From Leucobacter komagatae (lineage in GTDB: Bacteria > Actinomycetota > Actinomycetes > Actinomycetales > Microbacteriaceae), in assembly GCF_000834055.1 (NCBI RefSeq), contig NZ_JXSQ01000004.1, positions 178,663-242,662 on the forward strand: a DNA stretch of 64,000 bases, written 5' to 3'. Each line of letters begins with the position of its first letter. The stretch's first letter is position 1. Of this stretch, positions 1 through 8,049 are shown one piece after another. The notes under the pieces are model-generated. The model searched no databases. It was given only the letters and a program-made list of their open reading frames with translations, and was not told the DNA's origin. The translations under genes and the position numbers were made by a program.

Positions 1-2373
1 GATCCGCTCGGCGACCTGCTGACGCTCCTGAACCTCTGGAACCACCTGCAGAAGCAGCAGGCCGAGCTCTCCTCGAGCGCGTTCCGCAGGCTCTGCAAGA
101 AGGAGTTCCTCAACTTCCTGCGCGTGCGCGAGTGGATGGACCTCGTGCGGCAGCTCTCAAGGGCCGCCGGCGTCAAGGGTCAGGTGAAGGAGGCAACGGG
201 TGGATCGCCCGAGCTCATCCACCGCTCCGTGCTCGCTGGGCTGCTCTCGCAGCTTGGCGCCCGCGACGACCGGCAGGATCGCCGCCAGCCAGGCAGGGCC
301 CGCGAGGTCCCAGGAGCGGTGAAGCGGAAGCCAGCGCAGGAGTACCTCGGTTCGCGCGGCACCCGCTTCGTGCTGTACCCGGGATCGGTGCTCGCGAAGA
401 AGCCGCCCGAGGTCGTGATGAGCGTCGAACTCGTCGAGACGAGCCGGCTGTTCGCCCGCTCGAACGCGGTCGTGGACCCCGAATGGGCCGAGGAACTCGC
501 CGGCCCGCTCGCGAAGCGGCAGCATTCCGAGCCGCGCTGGGAGCGCAAGCAAGGCGCGGCCGTCGCGACAGAGCGGGTCACGCTCTACGGCGTGCCGATT
601 GTCACCGATCGCCGCGTGCAGCTCTCCCGCTTCGACCCGGTCGAGGCGCGCGAGCTGTTCATCAGGCACGCACTCGTCGACGGCGACTGGGACTCCCCGC
701 AGGCTTTCGACAGGGCGAACCATCAGCTGCGCCGGGAGCTCGCGCAGCTCGAGGAGCGCACGCGCCGCCGCGACATCCTCGACGGCGACGAGGCGGTCTT
801 CGAGTTTTACGACGCCCGCATTCCGAAGGACGTCGCGAGCACCCGCGACTTCGAGGGCTGGTGGCGGAAGAAGCGCGCCGACGATCCGCAGTACCTGCAC
901 ATGCGCCGCGACGACCTCCTCGAGGAGGAGACCGTCGAGGTCGACGAGGCCGAGTATCCGCGCCAGTGGCAGCACGGCGACCAGTCGCTGAAGCTCAAGT
1001 ACCGCTTCGACCCGACGAGCGAGGACGACGGCGTGACCGTGAACGTGCCGCTGCCGCTCCTCCCCAGGCTCGCGCAGGGCGACTTCGAGAAGCTCGTGCC
1101 CGGCATGCGCGAGGAGCTCGTGACCGCCCTCATCAAGACGCTGCCGAAGGCGATCCGCAAACACGTCGTGCCCGCGGCAGACTGGGCGCGCACGCTGCTC
1201 GGCGTCGTCGGACCGAAGCTTGACGGCGCGGAGGCCGCTGGAACCGAGGCGTCGCTCACGCAGCTGCTCGCCGACGAGATCCGCCGCCGCACGAGCCAGC
1301 AGGTGACTGCGGCGGACTTCGACCCCGCACGGCTCCCCCACCACCTCACGCCCACGTTCCGCGTGATCGACGCGCGCGGCCGCACGATCGGCGCGGGCAA
1401 GGACCTCGCCGAGCTGCAGTCGACGCACAAGGAGCAGGCAACGCGCGGCGTCGCGAAGGTCGCGCAGGCGTCGCTGCCGAAGAGCGAGCTCGAACGCACC
1501 GGCGCGACGACGTGGGACTTCGGCGACCTCCCCAGGCACGTCGACTCGAGCTACGCGAAGGGCCGCTCCGGCAGCGCAGGCGTGGTGCGGGCGTACCCCG
1601 CGATCGTGGATCGCCGCACGAGCGTCGACCTCGGACTCGTCGCCGACGAAGCCGAGCAGCGGCGCGCATCGCGGCGCGGGATCCGCCGCCTCGTCGTACT
1701 GTCGAGCCCGTCGCCCGCGAGCTACGTCCGCGAGCACCTCTCGAACCAGGAGAAGCTGCTGCTCGGTGCGGGGCCGTATCGTTCGCTGGACACCGCGATC
1801 GCCGACGTATCGCTCGCGGTCGCCGAGCGCGTGATCCGCCGCCATGCCCCCGACGGGCTCGTGTGGCGCGCCGACGAGTTCGAGCAGATCGCGAACGACT
1901 ACGCGCGCAGCCTCATCGACGAGATCTACGGGACGATCGCGCTCACCGCGAAGGTGCTCGACGCGGCCCGGCTCGCGAAGAAGGCGATCGACCAGGCGAA
2001 GTCGCTGCAGGTGCTCGGCCAGGTCGCAGACGCCGCGAAGCAGCTCGACGGGCTCGTGTTCGACGGCTTCGTCTCGCGCACCGGGGCCGCGCAGCTCGAA
2101 CGCGTCCCCGTCTATCTCGAGGCGCTCGCGCACCGCATGCGCTCGCTCACCGACAACCCCGGCCGCGACCGCGCGTGGCAGAACGACGTGGATCGCGCGC
2201 TCGTGCTGTTCTCCGAGGCTGGCGGCACGATCCCGCTGCCAGCTGACCCGCCCGAGCACACCGAGCGGGCCCGCTGGCTCATCGAGGAGTTCCGCGTGAG
2301 TCTCTTCGCGCAGCAGCTGCGCGCCGCCGAGGCGGTGTCGCTCAAGCGCATCCAGAAGGCGCTCGAGGGGTAG
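1..2373 (+). CDS. hrpA: ATP-dependent RNA helicase HrpA, C-terminal part (5' end outside window)
   Basis: The reading frame is open from the first base, so the gene starts upstream; 790 residues are visible. HrpA is a DEAH-box 3'-5' RNA helicase acting on mRNA and ribosomes. The helicase core is not in the window. What is seen is the winged-helix/HA2 end (LLTLLNLWNHLQ near residue 7), the OB-fold region (EYLGSRGTRFVLYPGSVL and ARSNAVVDPEWAEELAG) and the long DUF3418 tail, which begins near FYDARIPKDV and EGWWRKK and is typical of HrpA rather than of other DEAH helicases. The gene ends TAG, seven bases before the stop of a convergent lipoprotein gene, so no terminator fits between them. The last ~35 codons are partly duplicated downstream at 3504-3611. 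Confidence 0.93.
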   Translation, partial: DPLGDLLTLLNLWNHLQKQQAELSSSAFRRLCKKEFLNFLRVREWMDLVRQLSRAAGVKGQVKEATGGSPELIHRSVLAGLLSQLGARDDRQDRRQPGRAREVPGAVKRKPAQEYLGSRGTRFVLYPGSVLAKKPPEVVMSVELVETSRLFARSNAVVDPEWAEELAGPLAKRQHSEPRWERKQGAAVATERVTLYGVPIVTDRRVQLSRFDPVEARELFIRHALVDGDWDSPQAFDRANHQLRRELAQLEERTRRRDILDGDEAVFEFYDARIPKDVASTRDFEGWWRKKRADDPQYLHMRRDDLLEEETVEVDEAEYPRQWQHGDQSLKLKYRFDPTSEDDGVTVNVPLPLLPRLAQGDFEKLVPGMREELVTALIKTLPKAIRKHVVPAADWARTLLGVVGPKLDGAEAAGTEASLTQLLADEIRRRTSQQVTAADFDPARLPHHLTPTFRVIDARGRTIGAGKDLAELQSTHKEQATRGVAKVAQASLPKSELERTGATTWDFGDLPRHVDSSYAKGRSGSAGVVRAYPAIVDRRTSVDLGLVADEAEQRRASRRGIRRLVVLSSPSPASYVREHLSNQEKLLLGAGPYRSLDTAIADVSLAVAERVIRRHAPDGLVWRADEFEQIANDYARSLIDEIYGTIALTAKVLDAARLAKKAIDQAKSLQVLGQVADAAKQLDGLVFDGFVSRTGAAQLERVPVYLEALAHRMRSLTDNPGRDRAWQNDVDRALVLFSEAGGTIPLPADPPEHTERARWLIEEFRVSLFAQQLRAAEAVSLKRIQKALEG

Positions 2374-2380
2374 CTGGCAT

Positions 2381-2887
2381 CTAGCCGCCCTCGCCAGGGC
2401 GCCCAAGCAAGGTAGTGCTCTCTCCCATGCGCTCGCAGATGTCGGAGAGCTCCGCGACCGCAGCGTCAACGGCCTCGCCCCCGTCAGGGTGCTCGCTTGC
2501 GACCTCACGGAGCGCGGCGACCGGTACGCCGAGTTCTGCGCTCTCGAGCTCGGCATGCGCGCCGTGTTCGACGAAGTACGCGTAGGCGTCCGTGACTGCC
2601 TGCGTGAGGTGTTGCAACTGCTCGGGTGTGATGATCGACTGTTCCGCATCCGAGCCCGCACGAAACTCAATTCCTTTCAGCACACTCAGCCCGCCGCACG
2701 TCCAGGCGGCTGCGGCCTCCTCAAGCGTGTGCGTGCCAGCTGCCGCTGCGGTACCCGAGTTCGCCGATTCGGCGGACTGTGCCGAAGGCTCAGTCCCCTG
2801 AGTGCACCCGGCGAGCGTCAGAGCGGCCGCCAACGCGGCAGCACCCGCGGGAGCGATCGCGAGAGCACGAGTAGATCCGTGGAGCAT
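2381..2887 (-). CDS. Small secreted lipoprotein (copy A of a duplicated pair)
   Basis: A 168-residue protein with an Ala-rich signal peptide and a lipobox ending LAGC at residues 25-28, so it is probably lipid-anchored outside the membrane. After a Ser/Ala/Gly-rich linker there is a helical domain with two conserved cysteines (TCGGL and ICERM) that could form a disulphide. The C-terminus GRPGEGG matches RPGDGG of the protein at 3619-4101; the two align along the whole mature domain and are paralogues. A strong Shine-Dalgarno (AAAGGAG) lies upstream of the ATG at 2887. It is convergent with hrpA. I do not recognise a characterised family and no function is assigned. Confidence 0.8.
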   Translation of the reverse strand: MLHGSTRALAIAPAGAAALAAALTLAGCTQGTEPSAQSAESANSGTAAAAGTHTLEEAAAAWTCGGLSVLKGIEFRAGSDAEQSIITPEQLQHLTQAVTDAYAYFVEHGAHAELESAELGVPVAALREVASEHPDGGEAVDAAVAELSDICERMGESTTLLGRPGEGG

Positions 2888-2944
2888 CTGCCCTTCTCCT
2901 TTCCATTTCGATTGCGACGCGGCTCGCGGATCGAGGCGCGCTCG

Positions 2945-3397
2945 TCAGTCCTCGATGGGATCCCACGCTGCCTCAGCGTTCCCGGAATCCGCTACCACGC
3001 GAAGCGCACGCTCAAGGACCTGGAGGTCCTCGCAGGTTTCAACTGAGACGACCTTGCCCCAGCTCAGGGTCATGAACTGAAACACTGTGTTTTCATACCT
3101 CGACCCGTCGGGCAACGGTCCGCTGATCTGCGACCGGACGCCGATGCGCGTTCGCCACGGCCAGCCGCCGACGAGAATGTCTGTGATCTCAAATCGTGCC
3201 CCGGGGAGCAGCCGCAGGAGCCGCTCCCACCAGGCGTTCATTGATGCGACCGAGGTGCGCCGGCCGCCGAGTGCGTGTCGCCCGAGGAATCGATACGTAA
3301 ACGGGGAGCCGAGGCTGTTCACCATCGGGGCGTAGTTTCCTGCGTTGATCTCGTCAAACACTCCGTGCACCTTGCGTCGCACAACTGTCGCGTACAT
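2945..3397 (-). CDS. NTF2-like / SnoaL-type protein, function unknown
   Basis: A 150-residue protein beginning MYATVVRRKV. The start at 3397 is chosen over an upstream in-frame ATG because a GAGGGG ribosome site sits about 8 bases before it. The pattern of an N-terminal helix (VFDEINAGNY), WWERLL, and a strand-rich second half (GSRYENTVFQFMTLSWGKVVSVETCEDL) is that of the NTF2/SnoaL cone fold, which includes ketosteroid isomerase-like enzymes and many uncharacterised ligand-binding proteins. It sits between the two duplicated lipoprotein genes on the same strand. The fold assignment is by eye and the substrate is unknown. Confidence 0.7.
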   Translation of the reverse strand: MYATVVRRKVHGVFDEINAGNYAPMVNSLGSPFTYRFLGRHALGGRRTSVASMNAWWERLLRLLPGARFEITDILVGGWPWRTRIGVRSQISGPLPDGSRYENTVFQFMTLSWGKVVSVETCEDLQVLERALRVVADSGNAEAAWDPIED

Positions 3398-3503
3398 TGG
3401 CGGCCCCTCGCTGCTTGGTGGTGTTCGCGCGCGATCCACCTCCAGTATTCGTCGGTTATCCGCGGATTCGCTGGGAGGGGGTTAGCGTCGCGCCGCGAGC
3501 AAC

Positions 3504-3611
3504 CGCGCACGGCGCCTCATCGCGGAGTTCCGCGTGAGCCGCTTTGCGCAGCGGTTGCGCTCGGCCGGGCCGGTGTCGCTCAAGCGCCTTCAGAAGGCGC
3601 TTGAGGGGTAG
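3504..3611 (+). pseudogene. Remnant duplicate of the hrpA 3' end
   Basis: Translating 3513-3611 gives a 32-residue tail that ends LKRLQKALEG and a TAG stop. This is the same ending as HrpA (LKRIQKALEG at 2373), with 24 of 32 residues identical over the aligned tail. The similarity continues past the stop into the intergenic bases (ctggca.ctagccgcc) and into the stop of the convergent lipoprotein gene, exactly as at the real hrpA end. Upstream of about 3500 the similarity fades and there is no helicase coding sequence. It is therefore a fragment left by a tandem duplication of the hrpA tail plus lipoprotein gene, and not an expressed gene. Confidence 0.8.
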
Positions 3612-3618
3612 CTGGCAC

Positions 3619-4101
3619 CTAGCCGCCGTCTCCGGGGCGCGCAATAATTGCGACCGGCGCACCAGCTTCCTCGCAGGCGGATCCCAGTGCATGGCTCGCC
3701 TCCGCGATGGCAATGGGGTCGCGGGGCTCTGACTCCGCGATACTTCGGAGCGTCGCGACCTCGTTGCTGAGTTCGCCCGGCGCGCGTTCCGCGATCGTGG
3801 CGTAGCCGTCGAAGACCAAGCTATGAACGGCGTCGACGGCACCCTCAGGCAGCACGCCACTGCCCTCGTCGACCGCCGCTCGCCACAGCGCGGCCTCAAG
3901 TGCGTTCAGCTGACCACACACGAAGGCAACATCAGCCGTTGGCTCCCCACGTTCCGCTGCCGCGGTGTTCACATCGTTTTCGGCGTCATTTGGGCGTGGT
4001 GAGGCGTCGCTTGCTGGGGAGCAAGCAGCGAGCGTGAGCGTGGCCGTCACGGCGAGCACAGCGCTCCAGGACTTCGGGGAAATACGATCACTGTTTGGCA
4101 T
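3619..4101 (-). CDS. Small secreted lipoprotein (copy B of a duplicated pair)
   Basis: A 160-residue lipoprotein starting MPNSDRISPK at 4101, where an AAAGGAG ribosome site precedes the ATG; longer in-frame starts lack this. Its signal peptide ends in the lipobox LAAC, followed by an acidic linker and a helical domain with two cysteines (FVCGQL and SACEEA), at the positions seen in the paralogue at 2381-2887. The C-terminus is IARPGDGG. Its stop codon lies eight bases from the hrpA-tail remnant, reproducing the arrangement of copy A. Divergence between the copies is considerable, so the duplication is old or the genes evolve fast. Function unknown. Confidence 0.8.
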   Translation of the reverse strand: MPNSDRISPKSWSAVLAVTATLTLAACSPASDASPRPNDAENDVNTAAAERGEPTADVAFVCGQLNALEAALWRAAVDEGSGVLPEGAVDAVHSLVFDGYATIAERAPGELSNEVATLRSIAESEPRDPIAIAEASHALGSACEEAGAPVAIIARPGDGG

Positions 4102-4250
4102 GTTCTGACGCTCCTTTGCGATTCGTCCAACCAGTGGGCTGACCCTAACACGGCAAGGACAACAGAGCTTCTCGATGCCCCCAGATATTCGGCGCCTCAA
4201 AACCTCGACCCTGGCCAAAATGGGGCGCGGCGGAGGACTAGAATCGCCTG

Positions 4251-5480
4251 ATGGGCATTTACCGTGAGCTGGCTCGCAATGAGGGCGTTTTCCGTATCCT
4301 TTTCTCGCAGCTCACTGCCAGGTTCCCGTTTGGCATGCTGTCGATCATTGTGCTGCTGCACATGCAGCAACAGTTCGGCGAGTACACCGCGGCCGGGATC
4401 GTGCTCGCAACGCAGAGTGTCGGCCAAGCGATCTCAGGGCCGCTCTCAAGCCGCCTCATGGGCCGTTTCGGGATGCGCCGAGTGCTCTGGATCACGTCGG
4501 TGCTGTGCACCGGGTTCATCATCGTCATCGCGTTCGTGCACTTGCCGCTCGCGATCACCGCACTGATTTCTTTTGCGATCGGGCTTGCGACGCCACCCAT
4601 CACCCCTGCGGTGCGCACGCTCTACCCGCGCCTCGTCCCCGGCAACCAGATCTCAGCACTGTTCTCGCTTGACGCGGCAGCGCAGGAACTCATCTGGGTG
4701 CTTGGCCCCGTCATCGCGGTCTTCGTCGCCGCACAGTTCGGCACAGCCGTCGGTCTGACGGTCGCCGCAGCGTTCATGCTCGGTGGCGGCGCGTGGTTTA
4801 TCCTCAGCCGGCCGGTAGGGGTCGTGAAGATTCCGCCGTCCAAGGGCGGCCTCGGCGCCGTCCTTAAGCGCCCAACGGTGATCATTTCGACCGTGGTCGG
4901 ATTCTTCTTCGTCGCGTCGTTCGCGGCGATCGAGGCCGGCATCGTGCGCGCATTCGCTCCGGTCGAGGGCGGCGGCGGGCACAGCAGCATCGAGTCGGGC
5001 ATTGTGCTCGCGGTCTTCGCCGCCGGCTCGCTCGTTGGCGGACTCATCGTCGGGCACCGGCCACTGCGTCCGTGGTCGCTCGTGATCCGCATCGGCATCG
5101 TGCTTGCTGGCACTCTCGCCTGCCTCGTCAGCCTGAACATCTGGTGGCTGTCGATCGTACTGTTCATCGGCGGGCTCGGCACCGCGCCGACATTCGCTGG
5201 CATCTCAAGCATGATCGGCTCAACGATCAAGTTCTCGGAGACGGCGGAGGCATTCGGCTGGATCGGTACGGGCCAGCTCGTTGGCGTGGCAACCGGATCC
5301 GCCGTCGCTGGCGTCGCAATCGACGCCATGGGTGCCAACGGTGCCATTATCGTCTCGAGCGCGCTCATCACCATTGCTGGTCTTGTTGCGCTCGCAACCA
5401 CCAGGTGGGTTCCCGACCTCAAGGGCCGGGACATCGAACAGCCCCCGGAGACCGGAACGATCACCCTTCCACTCCCGTAA
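4251..5480 (+). CDS. Major facilitator superfamily transporter
   Basis: A 409-residue, very hydrophobic protein with about 12 predicted membrane spans. The short loop GRFGMRRVLW between spans 2 and 3 is the MFS motif A position, and SGPLSSRLM fits span 2. It resembles drug or sugar efflux MFS carriers of actinobacteria; the substrate cannot be read from sequence. The ATG at 4251 is poorly placed relative to a GGAGG at about 4230, so translation initiation may be weak or the start slightly off. It is divergent from the lipoprotein gene ending at 3619, and the DUF4349 lipoprotein follows 53 bases later on the same strand. Confidence 0.85.
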   Translation: MGIYRELARNEGVFRILFSQLTARFPFGMLSIIVLLHMQQQFGEYTAAGIVLATQSVGQAISGPLSSRLMGRFGMRRVLWITSVLCTGFIIVIAFVHLPLAITALISFAIGLATPPITPAVRTLYPRLVPGNQISALFSLDAAAQELIWVLGPVIAVFVAAQFGTAVGLTVAAAFMLGGGAWFILSRPVGVVKIPPSKGGLGAVLKRPTVIISTVVGFFFVASFAAIEAGIVRAFAPVEGGGGHSSIESGIVLAVFAAGSLVGGLIVGHRPLRPWSLVIRIGIVLAGTLACLVSLNIWWLSIVLFIGGLGTAPTFAGISSMIGSTIKFSETAEAFGWIGTGQLVGVATGSAVAGVAIDAMGANGAIIVSSALITIAGLVALATTRWVPDLKGRDIEQPPETGTITLPLP

Positions 5481-5533
5481 CGATTCACGGTAGCGGCTTT
5501 CGCGGCCAGCCCCGTCGCCTTTACCCTTGGCGC

Positions 5534-6487
5534 ATGTCACTCACACGCGTCCTCTCTGCTGCAGCGGCCGGCCTGCTACTCATCGCCGTGGCCGGCTGCT
5601 CGGCTGAGTCATCCGGGGTTTCGACCGGTGGCGGCCCCAGCGAAGTTCAGGTGCTGCCAGCCGAGCCGCTGCCAGAGGGGCTCGTCGCGGAAACCCTGCC
5701 CGATCTCAGCAGCGAGCCATTCCCCGGGTCCCCCGAGGTCGCAGACCAGGCAACGTCACGTTCAATCGTGCGCGGCGCGAGCATCGAAATCGTGGTCAAG
5801 TCCGCGCAGGACTCGGCAGCTGAGGCCGCCGACGTCGCTGCGCAGCACGGGGGGTCAGTCTCCTCACAGAGCCTCTCCAACGACATCGGATCGAACAGCA
5901 CAGCCCAGCTCTTGATCCGGGTGCCATCAGACAAGCTCGCGGACGCCCTCGATGATCTCGGCTCGCTCGGCGACGTTCGCTTCGAGCAACGCTCCGCCGA
6001 CGACGTCACCGAGACCCACGTCGACCTGCAGGCAAGAGCCGAGGCGCTGCAGGCATCGATAGACCGTCTGACCGCACTCATGGAGGGTGCCACCTCGACG
6101 AGCGACCTCATCGAAGCGGAGGCCGCACTCACCGAACGCCAACAGCAGCTCGACGGGCTGCGGGCGCAGCTCGAAGCGCTCGAGGGACAGATCGACCAAG
6201 CTGATATCTGGGTGATGCTGACCGAGTCCAGTGCGCTGCCTGGCGGCGGCCCGCAGTCGTTCTGGGACGCGATCATGACAGGCTTCGCATCAATCGGTGC
6301 GTTCTTCGCCGCTGTGTATATCGGAGCGGGTGTCGCGCTCCCCTGGCTCGTGCTGGTTGCCGCGATCATCCTCGTCATCGTCGTCGCGGTGCGGGTACGC
6401 AAGCGACGCGCCCGAAGTCGTCGAACTGCCGCACAGCCGCCGGACCCCAAAGCTGCGGATTCAGTCGTTCCTGAGGAGACCTCCTAG
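5534..6487 (+). CDS. DUF4349 domain lipoprotein
   Basis: A 317-residue protein. The start at 5534 (MSLTRVLSAA) gives a clean lipoprotein signal with lipobox VAGC at about residues 18-21. The family layout is complete: a beta-rich N-terminal domain (RSIVRGASIEIVV, then HGGSVSSQS), a segment with TETHVDLQARAEALQASIDRL that leads into a coiled coil (about residues 155-220), and one C-terminal membrane span (LPWLVLVAAIILVIVVAV) followed by a basic tail. DUF4349 proteins are envelope proteins of unknown role. It follows the MFS gene closely and may be co-transcribed with it. Confidence 0.88.
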   Translation: MSLTRVLSAAAAGLLLIAVAGCSAESSGVSTGGGPSEVQVLPAEPLPEGLVAETLPDLSSEPFPGSPEVADQATSRSIVRGASIEIVVKSAQDSAAEAADVAAQHGGSVSSQSLSNDIGSNSTAQLLIRVPSDKLADALDDLGSLGDVRFEQRSADDVTETHVDLQARAEALQASIDRLTALMEGATSTSDLIEAEAALTERQQQLDGLRAQLEALEGQIDQADIWVMLTESSALPGGGPQSFWDAIMTGFASIGAFFAAVYIGAGVALPWLVLVAAIILVIVVAVRVRKRRARSRRTAAQPPDPKAADSVVPEETS

Positions 6488-6617
6488 CGATTCGATCACT
6501 GAGTTCTCTGTATCGCGGCTGAAAGAGCAGCGCGCGGGTCGCTAGTGATCCTCAGTCAGGTGTGAAAGACTTAGCCTGAAGTAGACACCGTCGAAGTCAC
6601 TAAGGAGTGAGTCAACT

Positions 6618-7973
6618 ATGGGCACCTTCGCCGTCATCAACCCGGCTACGGGCGAGACCGTCGCCGAGTATCCCGATGCGACCGCAGCAGACATTGAAAC
6701 TGCAATAGCGTCGGCACAGCAGACCTACCAGGAGTGGTCGCGCAAGACCACCGTCGCCGAGCGCGCAGCGCTCGCGAAGCGCGCAGCAGAGCTCTTCGAC
6801 GAGCGCAAGGAAGAACTCGGCGCGATCATCAACCGCGAGATGGGCAAGCCGCTCGATCAGTCGATCGGTGAGGCAGAGTTCTCCGGCGCGATTACCGCTG
6901 CCTTCGCGGACAACGCAGAGAAGTGGCTCGCAGACGAGCCGCTCGAAGTAGAAGACGGCCTCAAGACCTTCTTCCGCTTCCAGGGAACCGGCGTCATCCT
7001 CGGCATCATGCCCTGGAACTACCCGTACTACCAGGTTGCCCGCTTCGCTCTTCCGAACCTCATCCTCGGCAACACGATCATCCTCAAGCACGCAGCACAG
7101 TGCCCGGAATCGGCACTTGCTCTCGAGCAGCTGTTCCTCGACGCTGGATTCCCGAAGGGCGCATACGTCAACGTATTCGCCTCGCACGACCAGATCAGCG
7201 ACATCATCGCAGACGACCGCATCCAGGGCATCTCGCTCACGGGCTCCGAGCGCGCTGGCGCAATCGTCGCTGAGCAGGCCGGCAAGCACCTCAAGAAGTG
7301 CGTACTCGAGCTCGGTGGCTCCGATGTCTTCCTCGTGCTCGACTCGGCGGATCTCGACCACGCTGTCGCGCACGCAGTGGGCGGCCGCATGGAGAACACC
7401 GGCCAGGCGTGCAACGGTTCGAAGCGCATCGTCGTCATGGACAAGTACTTCGACGAGTTCTCGGAGAAGTTCAAGGCAGCCATCGCCGGCCAGTCCTACC
7501 AGGCTGGCGACTTTGGGCCGATGTCTTCTGAGGCTGCAACGAAGACGCTCACCTCGCAGGTGCAGGGAGCTATCGACCAGGGCGCAGATGTCCTCGTTGG
7601 CGACAACACCCCTGAGGGCAACTTCTACACCCCTTCGGTGATCACCAACATCACCCCGGCAATGGATGTGTACAGCCAGGAGCTGTTCGGCCCGGTTGCG
7701 CAGCTCTACAAGGTATCGAGCGACGAAGAGGCGATCAACCTCGCGAACTCCTCGCCGTACGGCCTCGGCTCCGTCATCATCTGTGACGACCTCGACCGCG
7801 CCGAGCAGGTGGGCAACCAGCTCGACGTTGGCATGGTCTTCATCGGCGGCGCAGGCCTCGAGGGCGCTGACGTGCCCTTTGGTGGCGTGAAGAAGTCGGG
7901 CTACGGGCGCGAGCTCGGCAAGGTCGGCATGCTCGAGTTCGCCAACAAGAAGCTCTTCCGCTTCGCAGGCTAA
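6618..7973 (+). CDS. NAD(P)-dependent succinate-semialdehyde dehydrogenase family enzyme
   Basis: A 451-residue aldehyde dehydrogenase. It has the cofactor/substrate signature PWNYPYYQV, the glutamate motif LELGGSD and the catalytic cysteine in GQACNGSKR. Length and sequence style match the short succinate-semialdehyde dehydrogenase group (GabD/Sad type), which oxidises succinate semialdehyde to succinate, but substrate choice cannot be proved from motifs. A good ribosome site (TAAGGAG) lies just before the ATG, and a strong hairpin terminator follows. It stands alone transcriptionally. It could serve the homoprotocatechuate pathway at 38265-44951, whose aldolase yields succinate semialdehyde, or GABA breakdown. 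Confidence 0.85.
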   Translation: MGTFAVINPATGETVAEYPDATAADIETAIASAQQTYQEWSRKTTVAERAALAKRAAELFDERKEELGAIINREMGKPLDQSIGEAEFSGAITAAFADNAEKWLADEPLEVEDGLKTFFRFQGTGVILGIMPWNYPYYQVARFALPNLILGNTIILKHAAQCPESALALEQLFLDAGFPKGAYVNVFASHDQISDIIADDRIQGISLTGSERAGAIVAEQAGKHLKKCVLELGGSDVFLVLDSADLDHAVAHAVGGRMENTGQACNGSKRIVVMDKYFDEFSEKFKAAIAGQSYQAGDFGPMSSEAATKTLTSQVQGAIDQGADVLVGDNTPEGNFYTPSVITNITPAMDVYSQELFGPVAQLYKVSSDEEAINLANSSPYGLGSVIICDDLDRAEQVGNQLDVGMVFIGGAGLEGADVPFGGVKKSGYGRELGKVGMLEFANKKLFRFAG

Positions 7974-7988
7974 TTCCTTCCGCGAATG

Positions 7989-8029
7989 AGTGAGGGGCTC
8001 GGATCCGTTGTGGATCCGAGCCCCTCACT
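7989..8029. terminator. Strong hairpin terminator between convergent genes
   Basis: A perfect 18-bp inverted repeat (arms 7989-8006 and 8012-8029) with a 5-base loop lies between the dehydrogenase stop and the stop of the convergent PucR gene. There is no long T run on either side. As usual in GC-rich actinobacteria, the hairpin alone probably ends transcription from both directions. Confidence 0.85.
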
Positions 8030-8049
8030 TGTATGCGCTATGCGCCGCG

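Noticed and set aside
157..2670. An 837-residue open frame on the minus strand opposite hrpA
   Set aside because: It is the complement of a GC-rich coding gene; the composition is Arg/Leu/Glu-rich with no domain, while the plus strand reads as HrpA.
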